From contig NC_091969.1 in NCBI RefSeq assembly GCF_036711975.1, positions 1,922,001 through 1,986,000 on the forward strand: a stretch of DNA of 64,000 nucleotides, in the 5' to 3' direction. This document shows positions 39,994-53,108 of this stretch, in pieces (position 1 is the first letter of the stretch; each line of letters starts with the position of its first letter). This DNA comes from Onthophagus taurus. Its lineage: Eukaryota; Arthropoda; Insecta; Coleoptera; Scarabaeidae. The notes under the pieces are model-generated. The model was given only the letters and a program-made list of their open reading frames with translations. It was not told the origin of the DNA and did no database searches. Made by a program: the position numbers and the translations under genes.

Positions 39994-42900
39994 GAGTGCG
40001 GGAAGTTACCCCCAATTTTTTGATTTTTAAATTTTTTATTGTTGTCCTAGATTGTTCTAGAGATGTTCTACATTGTTCCAAAGCGGCAAATTGAAAAAAT
40101 AAAACTCCACGAGAAAACCGAAGAAACAGGTTTTTTGACTAGCCCCCCATTTTTGGAAAAGTGAAATTTTCTTTGTTGTTCTGGGTTGTTCTAGTTGTTC
40201 TAGTTATTGTTCTAGAAAATCAAAATTGTGGGATACAGCATTACGAAGTTATAACTAAAAATAGGTTTGGCCGCTGAAATGTCTGGTTGATTGCTGTGAC
40301 CATAGCTTTTCTATCAATTCCATATTACAAATATATACCTATTATAGCTAACGCAATCTGGAACAGCTATTATTTTCACTAGAACAACTCTCTAAAGGGC
40401 ACTTTACTCTTTGAAAATTAAAGTTTTTCGAAGTTTTAATAAGAATTAAAAAACATAGAACAATCAGAAATAACTCAAACTTTGCCGATTCAAATTGTTC
40501 TAGATGTGTTTTGCGTTCAACACGAACATTAATTTTGCAAAATCACATATTTTTTGTTGCTCTAAATTGTTCTTGTTGTTCTAGGTACTTAAAATGTTTA
40601 TTTAATCACTGCGGTTTTAGTTCTTTTGAAGTTTCATATAATAATACTTTTAAAATACTAAAAAAATATAGAATAATCTGACCATCATAATTATCTAAAA
40701 ATCACAAGTTTCACCTTTCTCTTTAAACTTATAATAGTAAAACAAAAGATGCGATTTAAAGTGTATTTATTTTGTATAAACTAATAAATTAATAAATAAA
40801 CTAAACTAAGAAATAAAACAATAACTATTCGATCAGTATTACTATATTAGTACAATAATTTATTTTAAAGTAAACTATAACTAAATAAACTAAATTATGT
40901 AAATAAACTAATATCATGGAATAATACGGTTACATCACTTTGCTCAATTATAAACATATATGCACATTTAAGCATTTATTTCAGTAGCTTTTTCAACTTG
41001 TACGGATTCTTTTCGTAAGTCTTTAAATAATTTCCAATTGGCATTGTTGGGCACAAATGCCAGGTAGTGTCCTACATCATTCAAAGTTTGAGTACCTTCG
41101 TAACTGATGATACCTGCGGGGATATAGAATTTGTTGTGGAGTTACAAATTGCGTACGTAATCACTCAATTTTGTTTTATTGTTCTCTCCATTCGTTGTTT
41201 CTATAAACAGACCACATTTTTTGCAATTGTTGCTTAGGGTTTGCATGTAGTTTTCTATTACTTGGTTTAGCTATACATAGCCTAATATTGTTACGATGTC
41301 AATGTCGATTGGTAAAATTATGTTTTTATGGAAAGTAACGTTTAAAGCATTATTGCAGTTTTTAGTGCTACAATAACTAAATTCTTCTTTAAATCGTTGT
41401 GTGCAAAGAAACGTAATATTTGACACAACATTCACTATTATCAGGCCAGCAATATTCTGGTTTCCAAAATAATTTATGCCTGTTAATAGTTCAGCTCTTT
41501 TTTTATATGTTGCTTTACTAGAACCGGTTTTTAAAAATAATTTTAGGAAACTAAAGCAATATGTGCAAACATTCTCAACATGATTTCTAAATGAATAGCC
41601 CAACCTATTTTTAGTTATAACTTCGTAATGCCGTATCCCATAATTTTGATTTTCTAGAACAACAACTAGAACAACAAAGAAAATCATTTTTCCAAAAATG
41701 GGGGTTAGTAAATAGCCTGTTTTTTTGGTTTTTCTCGCAGAGTTTTTATTATTGCTATTTGCCGCTTTGGAGCAATGTAGAACTACTCTAGAACAATCTA
41801 GAACAACAATGAAAAATTTAAAAATCAAAAAATGGGGAGCTAACTTCCCGTACTCGATTACCCCCGCAATTTACAACTCCAGAACAAAGTCTATATCCTC
41901 GCAAGTATCATCAGCTACGAAGGTACTCACTCTTTGAGTGATGTAGGATACTACACGGCATTTGTGCCCAACAATTAGTTATTATTTAATGATTTAAGAA
42001 AAAAATCCATACAGGTTGAAGAAGCAACAGAAATAAATGCACAAATGTGCATATATGTGTGTAAATGAGTTCCGTGATATTAGTCCATTTAGATGATTTA
42101 ATTTATTTACTTATACTTTACTTTAGAATAATTTTTTGTACAGTTTTTGTGAAAGAATAGGTATTGTTTAGTTAGTTTATTTATTAATTTATTACTTAGT
42201 TTTACAAAATAAAATACACTTTAAATCGCATCTTATGTTTTATTATTATAAGTTTAAATAGAAAGGTGATTTTTAGAAAATTAGATGGTCAGATTATTCC
42301 ATATTTTTTAATTTTTTAAAACTATTATTATATTAACGGTTGGGTTCACTGATTCAACAAAACCTGTCCGATATCACAACAACTAATAAAATTTAAGGTT
42401 TTTCTAGTGAAAATAACAGCTGTTCTGAATTGTTTTAATTGTTGTAAGTAGTAATTTTTAATATGAAACTTTAAAAGAACTAAAACCGCAGTGATTAAAT
42501 AAACATTTTAAGTACCTAGAACAACAAGAACAATTAAGAGTAACAAAAAATATGTGATTTTGCAAAATTAATGTCCGTGTTAAAAGCAAAACACATCTAG
42601 AACAATTTGAATCGGCAAAGTTTGAATTATTTTAGATTGTTCTATGTTTTTTAATTCTTATTGTGTAATATATAACCGCTGTCACCAGAATTACTGACTG
42701 AAACTTCCAAAAATTTTAATTTTCAAAGAGTAAAGTGCCCTTTAGAGAGTTGTTCTAGTGAAAATAATAGCTGTTCCAGATTGCGTTAGCTATAATAAGT
42801 ATATATTTGTTATATGGAACTGATAATAGAAATACTATGGTCACAGCAATCAACTAGACATTTGGGCGGCCAAACCTATTTTTAATTATAACTGCGTAAT

Positions 42901-43136
42901 GCTGTATCCCCTAATTTTGATTTTCTAGAACAATAACTAGAACAACCCAGAACAACAAAGAAAATTTGATTTTTCCAAAGATGGAGGGCTAGTAAAAAAA
43001 CCCGTTTTTTCGGTTTTCTCGCGGAGTTTTTATTTTTTCGATTTGCCGATTTGGTACAATGTAGAACAACTCTAGAACAATCTACAACAATAAAATATTT
43101 AAAAATCAAAAAATAGGGGGCTAACTTCCCGCACTC
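39994..43136. mobile_element. Head-to-head foldback composite (MULE-like), 3.14 kb, 9-bp target duplication
   Basis: ACAAGTTAG flanks both sides (39985-39993, 43137-43145). Ends are gagtgcgggaagtta and its complement. Left arm 39994-41166 pairs with 41856-43136, arms over 1.1 kb. A third terminus in the right-end orientation lies at 41600-41855. So unit X (39994-41855) has its own two TIRs and unit Y (41856-43136) is a truncated inverted copy, the outer duplication enclosing both. Long TIRs and 9-bp duplications fit Mutator-like elements. Confidence 0.8.
40975..41590 (-). pseudogene. Transposon-borne USP-like protein fragment
   Basis: Minus-strand frames give HVENVCTYCFSFLKLFLKTG, IAGLIIVNVVSNITFLCTQ, FSYCSTKNCNN, then in a shifted frame NCKKCGLFIETT and PAGIISYEGTQTLNDVGHYL followed by NANWKLFKDLRKES. 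Paired CxxC sites and a GHYLAFV...W block resemble the C-terminal box of ubiquitin-specific proteases. A stop and frame changes make it a pseudogene. An inverted partial copy is at 41890-42070. Family assignment is tentative. Confidence 0.4.
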
Positions 43137-43145
43137 ACAAGTTAG

Positions 43146-43882
43146 CATGTATGGTTTAAATATATTTAATATAACACACATAACTTCATAATTACTAACA
43201 TTCGCCATATTGAGTGCCAACATAATTCACTAAAAAAAACATTAACAAATAACTGTAAAAGATTCGATTTATGCCAACGAGAATTTCAAACAAAAGGGAA
43301 GCTTTGTGGTGCGAAATTTCAAAATCTACACCGCGTATGCAGGCTGTTTCTGTAAGTGTTTGGATATTTTTAATCACAAATACTACGTGACTAAAAGTTA
43401 TGACGAATCATTTAAAAATTTCTGGTCTAAACCCATAAATGGCTAAGATATATATATGCCTTCGCAATTTTTAAACATTTTCTTAAATATTTTTGACATG
43501 GTTTGTCGTATTAAACTTATGTTCTCGTTGTCATTACATCACATTCTTTGTTCATATTTAACAAATAATAATCCTTAAATTAAAATAAATTACGTTAAGA
43601 CTTACTACAACCAATGCACACCGATAAAAATCACGAACACTACTATCCGTGCTGAAAGTCAAGGCCTCTCACTTTAGACATCGATATCTTCGCAACCGCT
43701 TGATGAAAAAGATTGCGGTAAAGTTTGTTGTAATTACTAAACATTTCTACGTACCATTGAATGTGAATTTGAATTTTCGGCTCCGCGGTTTTCTTTTTAT
43801 CGCGAAGTAAATGAAAAAAGTACCCGATTTTTGAGTGTGCCGCCAACTGTCCACTTTGCGATTTTTTCACTTGAAAATATAT
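43146..43882. other. No gene seen
   Basis: AT-rich single-copy-looking sequence between the foldback and a dispersed palindromic repeat. Confidence 0.35.
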
Positions 43883-44064
43883 TAAACTAAGATTAGAACT
43901 AAAACTAGAACTAACACTAGAAACTTTCCGGTTTTGCCGTGCGTCTTTTAATAAAAGGTTTGACGTTTCGGATGCCATGTTGCAACCTTCTTCAGAAACT
44001 CGAAGTGACTTCGAACCAGTTTCTGAAGAAGGTTCACACCGGCCGTGAAAGCCTTCGTACTTAT
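43883..44064. repeat. Dispersed palindromic repeat, copy 1
   Basis: Begins actaagattagaactaaaac and ends caccggccgtgaaagccttcgtacttat. The middle has a hammerhead-like core on the minus strand (43965-43996: CTGAAGA, stem, GAAAC). Same family as 45520, 50412 and 62976. Confidence 0.85.
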
Positions 44065-45519
44065 ATGAAAATATATTGTATTGGTGAACGATTGAATATT
44101 GATGATATATATATCGATGAATTAAAAATTTAATTAAAAAAAAACAAAAAAAACAACTTAATAAATTATTTAATTATTAATACGAACTTAAATTTTATAT
44201 CATTTGATGTTGTTAACTCGGACTGAATATCCTAAATCAAAATAAAATTTTCAAAATTCGAATTTTTAATGAACAACAAAAAAAATTAATCAAAGACTTA
44301 TCTTAATTACAAGTAAATTGTTTCTCCTTCAAACAATGGTTTCTATATACGCCTCCTCTATCAACTTAAATCCTCGGTGATTCCACACTCTCACGCTAGA
44401 TGTCCAAATCCAAATCGATTGTTTTAATTTATTCTTCCTTTTTGTATTCTGATTATCGTCTCAGTTAGTGTTTTAAATGTTCACGAATTTTTAATAAACA
44501 ATTTTATACACTTGATTAAATTAGTTTTTTTTTTAATTGCTAGTTTTTTTTTAATATTCAAACTCACATTAGGTTATTTCTTCTTCTTCTTCACTATGAT
44601 CGGGGTTATGTTTTTTTTTTTAGTATATTTTCATTGTCGAACGCGTTCACAACAAAAGGGTGCGTCTTCTTCTACGATTCAACTTTGATTGTTATTGTTA
44701 TTTTTTCAAGTGTCGGTACTTCAATTTTCTATCAAATGCGTAGCGACTATGCTACTGACAATCGTGGATTATTTCAAAAATAATATAAATTTTGGTTATA
44801 CAAAGTACGTTAAAAGATAATTTATGTAAAATTTCGGAACGACATGCAATGTCGATCAAAATAGTTCAAATATGTTTTCTTTTTTCCAGAAATAATGATT
44901 ATCAGATATTATTATCGATTTGTTGGTTAATTTCTTCAATTTCAGGAACAATATGGTTTTAAATGTCTTTATCATTATCGGTGAATTTTTAAAATAAGAT
45001 TTTGGAATGGATATGGAAATTTTATTACTTTCTAGAAATATTACGGCATAGATTATTATTGATTAAGTGAAAGATCGCATTAATAAGTCTTTGTAAGAAG
45101 TTTTATCGATAATTTCATGAGCAATATCGATTCTCAACTGACAGGTGAAAACGTAGTCATATTTTTTCATTAAAAATGAAATCAGATACTATCAGATACT
45201 CGTATCAGCCTGAATTACTACAATATCAATAAAAAAATAAATAAAAAAGGAGAGATGTAACACCACGTTTCTAACTACAGTATAAATAAGAACATATTTC
45301 AATATGTTCTTTATAATTCAATATTATTTCATAACAAACATGACCACTATTTGGTGTAATTTATGTGAAAAATGATTCTGCTTTTGTAAGCCGTTGTGGA
45401 GTTAGTATTCATTATAAATAATATTTCCAACTCTAACAATGCCATAAACACGTATTGATTTTTAATGTTCTATTTCATTGACAAAATCGAAAAACATAAT
45501 GAAAATAATAAACAAAATC
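44065..45519. other. No gene seen
   Basis: AT-rich sequence with T-runs; no coding or transposon signal recognised. Confidence 0.35.
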
Positions 45520-45703
45520 ATTAAACTAACACTAGCACTATCACTAGAACTAACACTAGACCTACAACTAGAAACTTTCGGGTTAACCCGTGCGTTTTTT
45601 GAAAAAAATGTTTGACGTTCGGATGCCACATGATAGTGCTAGTGTTAGTTCTAGTTTTAGTTTAATTAACACCGGCCGTGAATGCCTTCGTACTTATAAA
45701 TAA
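45520..45703. repeat. Dispersed palindromic repeat, copy 2
   Basis: Arms tagcactatcactagaacta and its complement flank a ttcgggttaacccg core. It ends caccggccgtgaatgccttcgtacttat. It is the copy closest in sequence to the 24.6-kb tandem array. Confidence 0.85.
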
Positions 45704-45899
45704 AATCATACTAACCAAAATAACGTAAACTAGATCTTTTACAAAAAACTAATAATTTTTAGTAGATAAGTACGCTACATGTAAACTGTAAATAATTCAA
45801 AATGACAATTTTAAAATAAGGTTGTCAAAACTGACAGGTGACTATGTATTTTCTGTTTAATAGTGACATTGTCACAAAAATTAATGACGTTGTCGTTTA

Positions 45900-47980
45900 A
45901 AGAAAATGTTGGTTGTAAACGATGAATACTAAAAGTAAGTTTTTGTTATTTCGCGAAATAATAAAGCTTTTTTTTCAATATTTTTATAATTTAGAAGGGC
46001 CCTTCTAACTGCAGAGAGAGGGATGGACGATGTTCTAACTTTAGAAACACAAATTTAGTATTTAACAAATTCTTATGTACGGTTCTTAAGGTTGATTATT
46101 AAGGTTTAGAAGTAGAACGGAATGAAATTGGTACAGGCTTTAAATTTGAAAATGTATTGCGCAAACTAGATAGGAGAGGTTCTGTGTCAACAGAATGATG
46201 TGAATTTATAGAAAATTCTCCAGGAAGACAAGGTAGTTGCCTAACTCAGCGGGAGAACAACGCCGATCTTCTTTTAAAGAGAATCAGAATCCCAACAGGA
46301 TTATTGGTGGTTCGTGATTCCACCTATCGACATTTCCTATGGCTGTTATGGCGGTTTTGAGAGTCCTGTGCTTGTAAAATTGTAAAAGGGTGTGATAGAT
46401 TGTGGTATGCCGATTCTGGAAAGATATTCACGGAGAAGAGTGTTTGCTACTGAAGAAGATGAAATATCATTTATAGGATAAGCTTCAGGCCAAAGTGTGA
46501 AGCGGTCGATTACTGTGAGGACATAAGAACATCCTAAAGATACTAAAGGTCCTAATAAATCTATATGGTTATGCTGAAATCGTCCTTTAGGAATGGATAT
46601 TTTCTCAACAAGGGATTTGGTATGTTGATGGATCTTTGTTTTTTTGCTACTGGAGACATCTCATTCTTGTCCAAAATTGTATGTCCTTTGACATATGAGG
46701 CCAAATGAAGCGAGATTTAACACTGTGTAATGTAGAACGAAAACCTGAATAAGTTAAAGAATGAAATTTATTAAAAATTACTCTTCTATATTTTTAAGGT
46801 ATATATATTTTAGGGGATGTCAAAGTAATGTCGCACCAAAGTACTAAATTTAAGCCTGCAATTTTTGTTTCAGATAAAAATATAAGTTACTTATAATTGC
46901 ATTTGGAAGCTGATTGTTTGTTGATTAAATAAGGTAATTGTTGATCTTGGTCCTGAGCATTTTTAATCATCTGTAAGTTTGGGTATTGATCTTCAAGGCA
47001 ATCGACATTGATTCGTGACAATGTGTCTGCCACAATGTTCGATTTACCTTGCTCCCATACCTATATTTGAAGCATTAGTAGTTAACGAAAGCGACGCATG
47101 AATAGATGGATGCGCAAGTGTTATCGTAAAAGTAAGAAGTTCTTGAGTGAATGATAGTTCATGTTTGTTTGAACATGAAGAGATTGATTTGTCTTTACTA
47201 GAATTTAGACCAGGTGTTAAATTATACAGTGGTGCTAATGAATGAACGAATGAATATATGATAAAAGTTTATCATACCTAAGAATCTTTGTAGCTCTTTT
47301 AAAGAAACAGTGCTGTACAGTTATTTAAATGCAAGTTGAAGTCTTGTATGTGAGGAAGAGGGTAACGATCAAGAACAGTTAAAATTTAGATGATGATAAT
47401 CTCCACAGGGTCCCCAACCATTGGACTCTTTTTTAGGGACCATATGTTATGGAGAAGCTGTGGACGAAAATGATGAAAAATACCTAAAGATACGATAGTT
47501 TCCAATTTTTTTTTAGCAATATTAAATTTTTAATGATATGGTGATTTGTAGAATGCATCACTGGGGAAGAAAAATCTGGGGGAGATATTAATTTTGAGTA
47601 GCATTTTAAAAGTTGTTTAAATTTCGTTTCAATAGAAAATAGTTTTGGTGAAGTTGAATTAGTTCGTTGGATTAAACGTATTGAACATAGATTGGTTTCC
47701 AAATCAATTAAAGGACGATTTTTAATATCTAATAAGATACCGTATTTATGTAAAAAATCGGCACAGATAATTGTTTTTTTAACATCGGCTATAATAAATA
47801 TGAAAGGGTAATTTCTTCTAAGATTTAATGATCACGTTAATAATTTTTTGTCATTAGTATTTATCGAATTTCCCTTAGCAGCCGAAAGGAATTTAGTAGA
47901 ATCCTGTTTGTGTTGTAGATACAACGTGTGAGGAAGTACTGAAATATCTGCGAAGACAAAGATTGGCGAATAAATGAAGT
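45900..47980 (-). pseudogene. Ty3/gypsy pol relic (protease, RT, RNase H, integrase)
   Basis: Reading right to left on the minus strand: a protease-like FADISVLPHTLYLQHKQ and RNYPFIFIIADVKKTIICAD segment with DFLHKYGILLDIKNRPLIDL (47980-47700), RT words LFSIETKFKQLL, HHIIKN and VPKKESNGWGPCGDYHHLN (47690-47390), RNase H-like PSIHASLSLTTNAS (about 47090), and integrase IPKGRFQHNHIDLLGPLVSL, YVLTVIDRFTLWPEAYPIND, LSRIGIPQSITPF (46610-46390). Many stops and shifts; a dead element. No LTRs were identified for it. Confidence 0.85.
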
Positions 47981-49803
47981 AGAACATCTTGGTCGCTAAA
48001 GAGTTGTAGTAATTAAATAATTTTAACAGTTTTTAAAAATTAAAATGCAAAGGCAGACGTGTTGTCTGGTTGGTTGCTTATAATCGAATGATATTTACAT
48101 CGAAATCAACAAAAATGGTAACAAAGGTAATTTATGATAATAAGGTAATTTGATAAAAGTTATAATTTCTATGTGTACGCTACAGTCGCTCTATATAGAA
48201 TGCAAAACACCGGAGAATCACGTATGTACGATTTGTGTAGTCAAATATTCTCGACACATAAAACTTAAGCAGCACAATATTGTACCGGTCTTATGGTCTC
48301 GACGCAGAAGTACGAGCGCGTTAATTATAAACAGTCGAAAGAAATGTTCTAGTTGAAAAGAAATAAGTCATCTAATTGTAAAAAAATACAAATAATATAA
48401 TTAAAAATAAACTACGTTTCTTCGTTAATAATGTAACGAAGTAACATTTTTTTTTTAATTCCGAAAAATTAATAACATCCGAATATACTTCCCACATTAC
48501 CCCGACCTCCTACAGTTTCCGCCCGATTTAGAAAAATCCAAAAATTGATACCTTATCACCACCCACATATGCAACTTTATTCGCATTTTCCTTAATTTCT
48601 TAATTTCCTTAATTAAACTTCAAATTTTCATATTAATTCATTTAAAACCGTTAAACCTTTTTCTGAAATCGTTTCCTGACCGAATTTCAAATAAACAAAA
48701 GCAATTAGTGGAAATCGCCAAACGACGTAATTACCGAAAGCACATGGTTTCTGAAAATTGTTATTTAAAATAATTAAATAACACCGCAACGAAGTAAAAT
48801 ACGAAGAAGTATCAGTAATCAGTAATCAGGGTGTTACTGTAAACAAGGCCGACCGTCCCGTGTGAGTTTCAGCAGCCAGCGAGCTACCGTTCAGCTACCG
48901 TACAGCGACCATTTTTTTTATGATGCGGAATTAGAAATCGTAGAACAATCAAACCGATTTCAAACAATTACTAGTATCATGAAATAACCGTTGAATGATT
49001 CTAAAGACGATCCGATTATGATTAACATGATTATTAACCAAAATCATCCCGCATCTTAATTAATTAATTGACTTCATTCCTGATGGTCATCCATGGAAAA
49101 TACTACCCGTATAGGATTGCCCCGGACACCGCCCAACTGCTGAAGCTACTTTGTGTTGAAATGCGCGTTCATTAATACTGATTAATCGAAGTTAACGTGA
49201 AACACGCGGTCGGGAAAACGTTTATGTAGGTAAGTGCCGTAAACGCTAACCGATTTTGTTAATTATATTTTTGTAAATTTCCACATAAACAAGGGTATCT
49301 TTTGAATTATGTTATAAATTTTTCCGATAATTATTTTTAATTATCACTCCGCTATTCCTTAATCAATTTTATCCGCTCAAAAAAGGGATTTAGTTAATTT
49401 TGTACCCCGCATCCGATAGCGCCGTTAAAATTTTGCTATTGTGATTAATTAGCCCCGCTCATTATAATTTAGTTTTGATAACTTGTTTCAATACGATTCC
49501 CCCCTCGGAAAAATCCAGTTTTCACCCCGAACAAGTATAAGTAGCCGGTCAAAATTTCATTTTCAACCAGTCTTCAACTGTCAGAATCAGTCTTCAACTG
49601 TCTTGATCAGTCTTCGACCGTTCTGGATTAGTCTTCGACAGTCTTCAAGAGTCTTCAGCCGTCATCAACCGTCTTCAAGAAGTTCGCCAGACTTCACCGA
49701 AAAATCTCCGAGTTTTGGAAATAACCGAGTTTCATAAGTTTCTCTCTTATTATTTTTTTATAAGTTTCGTTTTGGTCTTACAATTGTGGGACTTTGATTT
49801 TAT
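47981..49803. other. Noncoding; possible LTR or host promoter segment
   Basis: A short Cys/His-bearing frame (HVCTICVVKYSRHIKLKQH, 48217-48275) may be a zinc-finger remnant. From about 48830 the sequence is more GC-rich, with a good splice donor at tgtagGTAAGTG (49230) and a TATAAGTAGCCGGTCA box-plus-initiator near 49536, followed by cagtcttcaactgt repeats (49560-49680). It could be an LTR or a host first exon; I cannot decide. Confidence 0.35.
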
Positions 49804-49975
49804 TTTCCGCAATACTTTCCCCGACCTGGTGTTGCTGCGAGTTTTCCGCAACACTCTTCCGACCTGGTACTGCTGCGAGTTTTCCGCAATACTTTCCCCG
49901 ACCTGGTGTTGCTGCGAGTTTTCCGCAACATCTTTCCGACCTGGTGCTACCGCGAGTTTTCCGTAGCACTTCATC
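49804..49975. repeat. 38-39-bp minisatellite, about 4.5 copies
   Basis: Units contain gacctggtgttgctgcgag followed by ttttccgcaa, at 49823, 49861, 49900 and 49938. Open frames on both strands here are repeat-derived. Confidence 0.9.
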
Positions 49976-50411
49976 CAGACCAATTATTCCCTTATGAATA
50001 ATTATTTCAATCACGTCCGAAGTACGAGTGCCACAAGATTGCACTAGGCCAGACATTTACCGATTATATATTTAAATAAAGATTTTTTTTACCTTCCTCC
50101 GTAAACTCCTATGTTGATTTTTTTTATTATTAATAAATTTTGATTTTATTTCTTAATTTATGAACCGCATGTTTTTATTTTTTTGACCCTCTCTAAAACA
50201 CCCTGAATCTCCGACTGTAACCCCCAAAAGCTACTTGGAGGCGAAAGAGTTCCTTAACTCTGTAAACATAAGGTAGCGCCCGAGACCGTTAACATCCCGA
50301 ACATAAAAAATAGGGCACCAAGACCCCTTTCCTAGGACCGAAGCAGGAAAGGACGTCGCAATAAGTAAAGAGTGTGACTGATTCACATAGATGTAATACT
50401 AAATAATATAA

Positions 50412-50543
50412 TTCTCGTTGAACTAAAATTAGAACTAAAACTAGAACTAACACTAGAAACTTTCGCATTTTGCCGGGCGTCTTTTAAGAAAAACGATAAT
50501 TTTAGTTCAATTAACACCGGCCGTGAAAGCCTTCGTACTTATA
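50412..50543. repeat. Dispersed palindromic repeat, copy 3 (short)
   Basis: ttgaactaaaattagaacta at the left and attttagttcaattaacacc at the right, ending gtgaaagccttcgtacttat. It lacks the hammerhead-like middle. Confidence 0.85.
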
Positions 50544-52746
50544 ATATAATTCTCCCTTTAAAAAAGTGTAACGCAATTGCCCTAGTGGAGTATCAGACCA
50601 CCCCAACTGTTGCTTTTCTCAAAAATGGTTAAAAATAAAAAATGTCTGATTTATGAATGACAATAATGTAGTAGAAGAATATCTAAAACCAAATAATTGA
50701 AAAAAATTGGTTTAAAAGATATGAAGCAAAAACTGGTGTCTGGGTATCTAAACACCCCAGTATAGTACTTGAGTGTTAAATGTGACACCATCAGTGTTTA
50801 ACTACGGTTCAGCATCGAGTTACTCAAATGCCGGACCGGTGCTTAGACATTTGAACGCGGCGACGGTTTGATCTTGCATCCAAACTTCTAACTTCGCTCG
50901 TTACGTTATCTTTGTCAAGAATTCGATAACGCTTTTTTCCGATTTTCCAGATAACACTGGCAAACCAGTTAACGAAATTTTAGACACAGTTTTTGGTGCT
51001 TCTGATTTACGTTATCATAAACAAACTTTAATTGAGTTAAGTAGAGAAATTTACGATTCCTGACAGTAATGTATTAATGCCGGTTCTGGCGCAGGAACAA
51101 GCGCATGGGCAGTTCCAACCCTGTGACGTCACACTGCAATGTATTCAGTATGAGCGACTTGTCGGATGAGTTGTTGGCTCGATAACTCGTGTAATACCAT
51201 ATACTGGATGTATCTGAATGATAATATGATATACATATGATATGATATATATATATATATATGATATATATATGATAATATGATATACATATATATGATA
51301 TACTTTGATATATGAACCATGGGCGACTTTGGCTCCCCTAAGGAGCTACACACCTCCAAAAATGGCTGAAAATTTTGGTTTAATTTTTTTTTCTCAAAAA
51401 CCCTAAACGATAGGTAAACGAAATTTGGGGAATATGTTTAACTCATAATAGGGCACGTTTTGACCCTCTTTGTACTTTCAACCCACCCTTCTAAACTACT
51501 AAACGTAGCCACCCCCTTTATATTTTTACACTACCCGATTAACTTACTACCCGATTTTCGATATTTTCTTTTGGTTTATTTTTATATTTACATTTATTTT
51601 TTTTGTTTACCATTTATTTTTTTAATAAATTTATTTCTTTGGTATATGATTTTGCCGATTTCTTGTTTTGTGTTATATGTTGGTGTCGTCGAACCTTTTC
51701 CTTTCCAACCCTCTTGGCAGTTAGAGCGATCTGCAACTGAAACTGCGTGGCGCCTTATAAATTCAGACCCACCCCATCTTCACTGGGAAGCCGAGGTGTT
51801 GCAGATCTGCGCACTTATTTTTAAGGGTTCGATTGTGTTGTCGTTTCTTTTTGTAGAGAAGTCGTCACACTATGGGTACTACTTTCAAAATATTTGGCAG
51901 CAATATGTTTTAGAACATTCTCACACGATGGTGATATCATATTTTCAATGATTTTTAATATGAATGAATTGTTTTACAATCGATGTTATTTTTGCCCAAA
52001 TAACGAAGTAGATGTTTATTACGAAAAAAGTTTAATTGTTTCTTTCGTGTCTACCGCTACTTGATATTTGGACAACAATAACATTGAGTGATAATTAACT
52101 TTAACTATAATGATAATTTATAGTTAAAGAAAACCATCTACAATAATTGCATTTTAAAGCTGTATAAAATACGAGCGAAACACTTCAAACACTTTAAAAT
52201 TTACGATTCGTGCAAGCGCTTTCGCGACATTGGGCCATGACAAAGACAGACAAATACATCATTCCGTCTGCCTTTGATGCAAACGCTCTCCTCTCATTGC
52301 TTAAATATTGAGTCAGCGATATAGGAGATAGTATATACAAGGTACATGAATATATTTATCAACCTTGAGTATATATATATGTGTAACATCATCCATCGGA
52401 GAAATCCTGAAGAGTACGTCATACAAGGGTGAGTTGTTGGTTGCATAACTCGTGTAACGCCATCTAGCGGAGAAATTCGGTGGTGTAAAAATAGAAATAA
52501 CAATTATATGATAACACATTTATCATTTAATTGTTAAGTAAAACATAAATATTCTAATATAACTACTGTTTACATATTTATTTCCATACAGAGAAACATC
52601 GGATTACATATCAGATTTCTTGAAAAAACAAATTTCTAGAAATAACAGGTGTTATTGCTACATAAAATGCGAATAAAGCGGTTTCTATTATTAAATCACC
52701 GAGGTTAAGTGAACTTTACTTAACTTACTTGCACCTCACAATAAAT
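50544..52746. other. Noncoding region with AT microsatellite and short direct repeats
   Basis: An (AT)-rich gatata microsatellite spans about 51225-51312. A roughly 35-bp phrase (gagttgttggytsgataactcgtgtaa) occurs at 51169 and again at 52431. A frame over 51460-51951 is mostly hydrophobic low-complexity and is not convincing. No gene. Confidence 0.4.
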
Positions 52747-53108
52747 TTAACCCGGGAGGACGCGCGCGTGGGTAGAAAATACCCGGCGCTTATTAAATGA
52801 TGTGTATATTCTCCAAATGTCGATTAAATCGGGGAATCCCCTGTATATCTCTCGAGTAGAGTGTAACAGAAGTACCTATGCTCAGGCGATATTATTATAC
52901 CGTTCTCGATCAGTGCTAGGGTCTCATTTATGCGAAGTGGACCATTTTATTTCTGTGTTTTGTGTCTTTTATTAGTTTTTGGTGAATTGTGGTTATTATT
53001 GAACAGTTGTCGCATTATTTCAATTTTATCAGTTCGAGTTCCAGTAAGTTAAAATTATAACAAATGAAGTAACTATAGTTTATTGGCATATCAGTATTGC
53101 AGTAGATA

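Noticed and set aside
43643-43978. Frame beginning MASETSNLLLKDARQN, also at 62892 and 63076
   Set aside because: The N-terminal words come from the dispersed palindromic repeat and appear in several unrelated places.
49715-50056. Overlapping frames on both strands rich in AAS and CCEF-type words
   Set aside because: Produced by the 38-39-bp minisatellite.
51460-51951. 163-residue hydrophobic frame
   Set aside because: Low-complexity Phe/Ile/Leu-rich translation of T-rich DNA; no family recognised.
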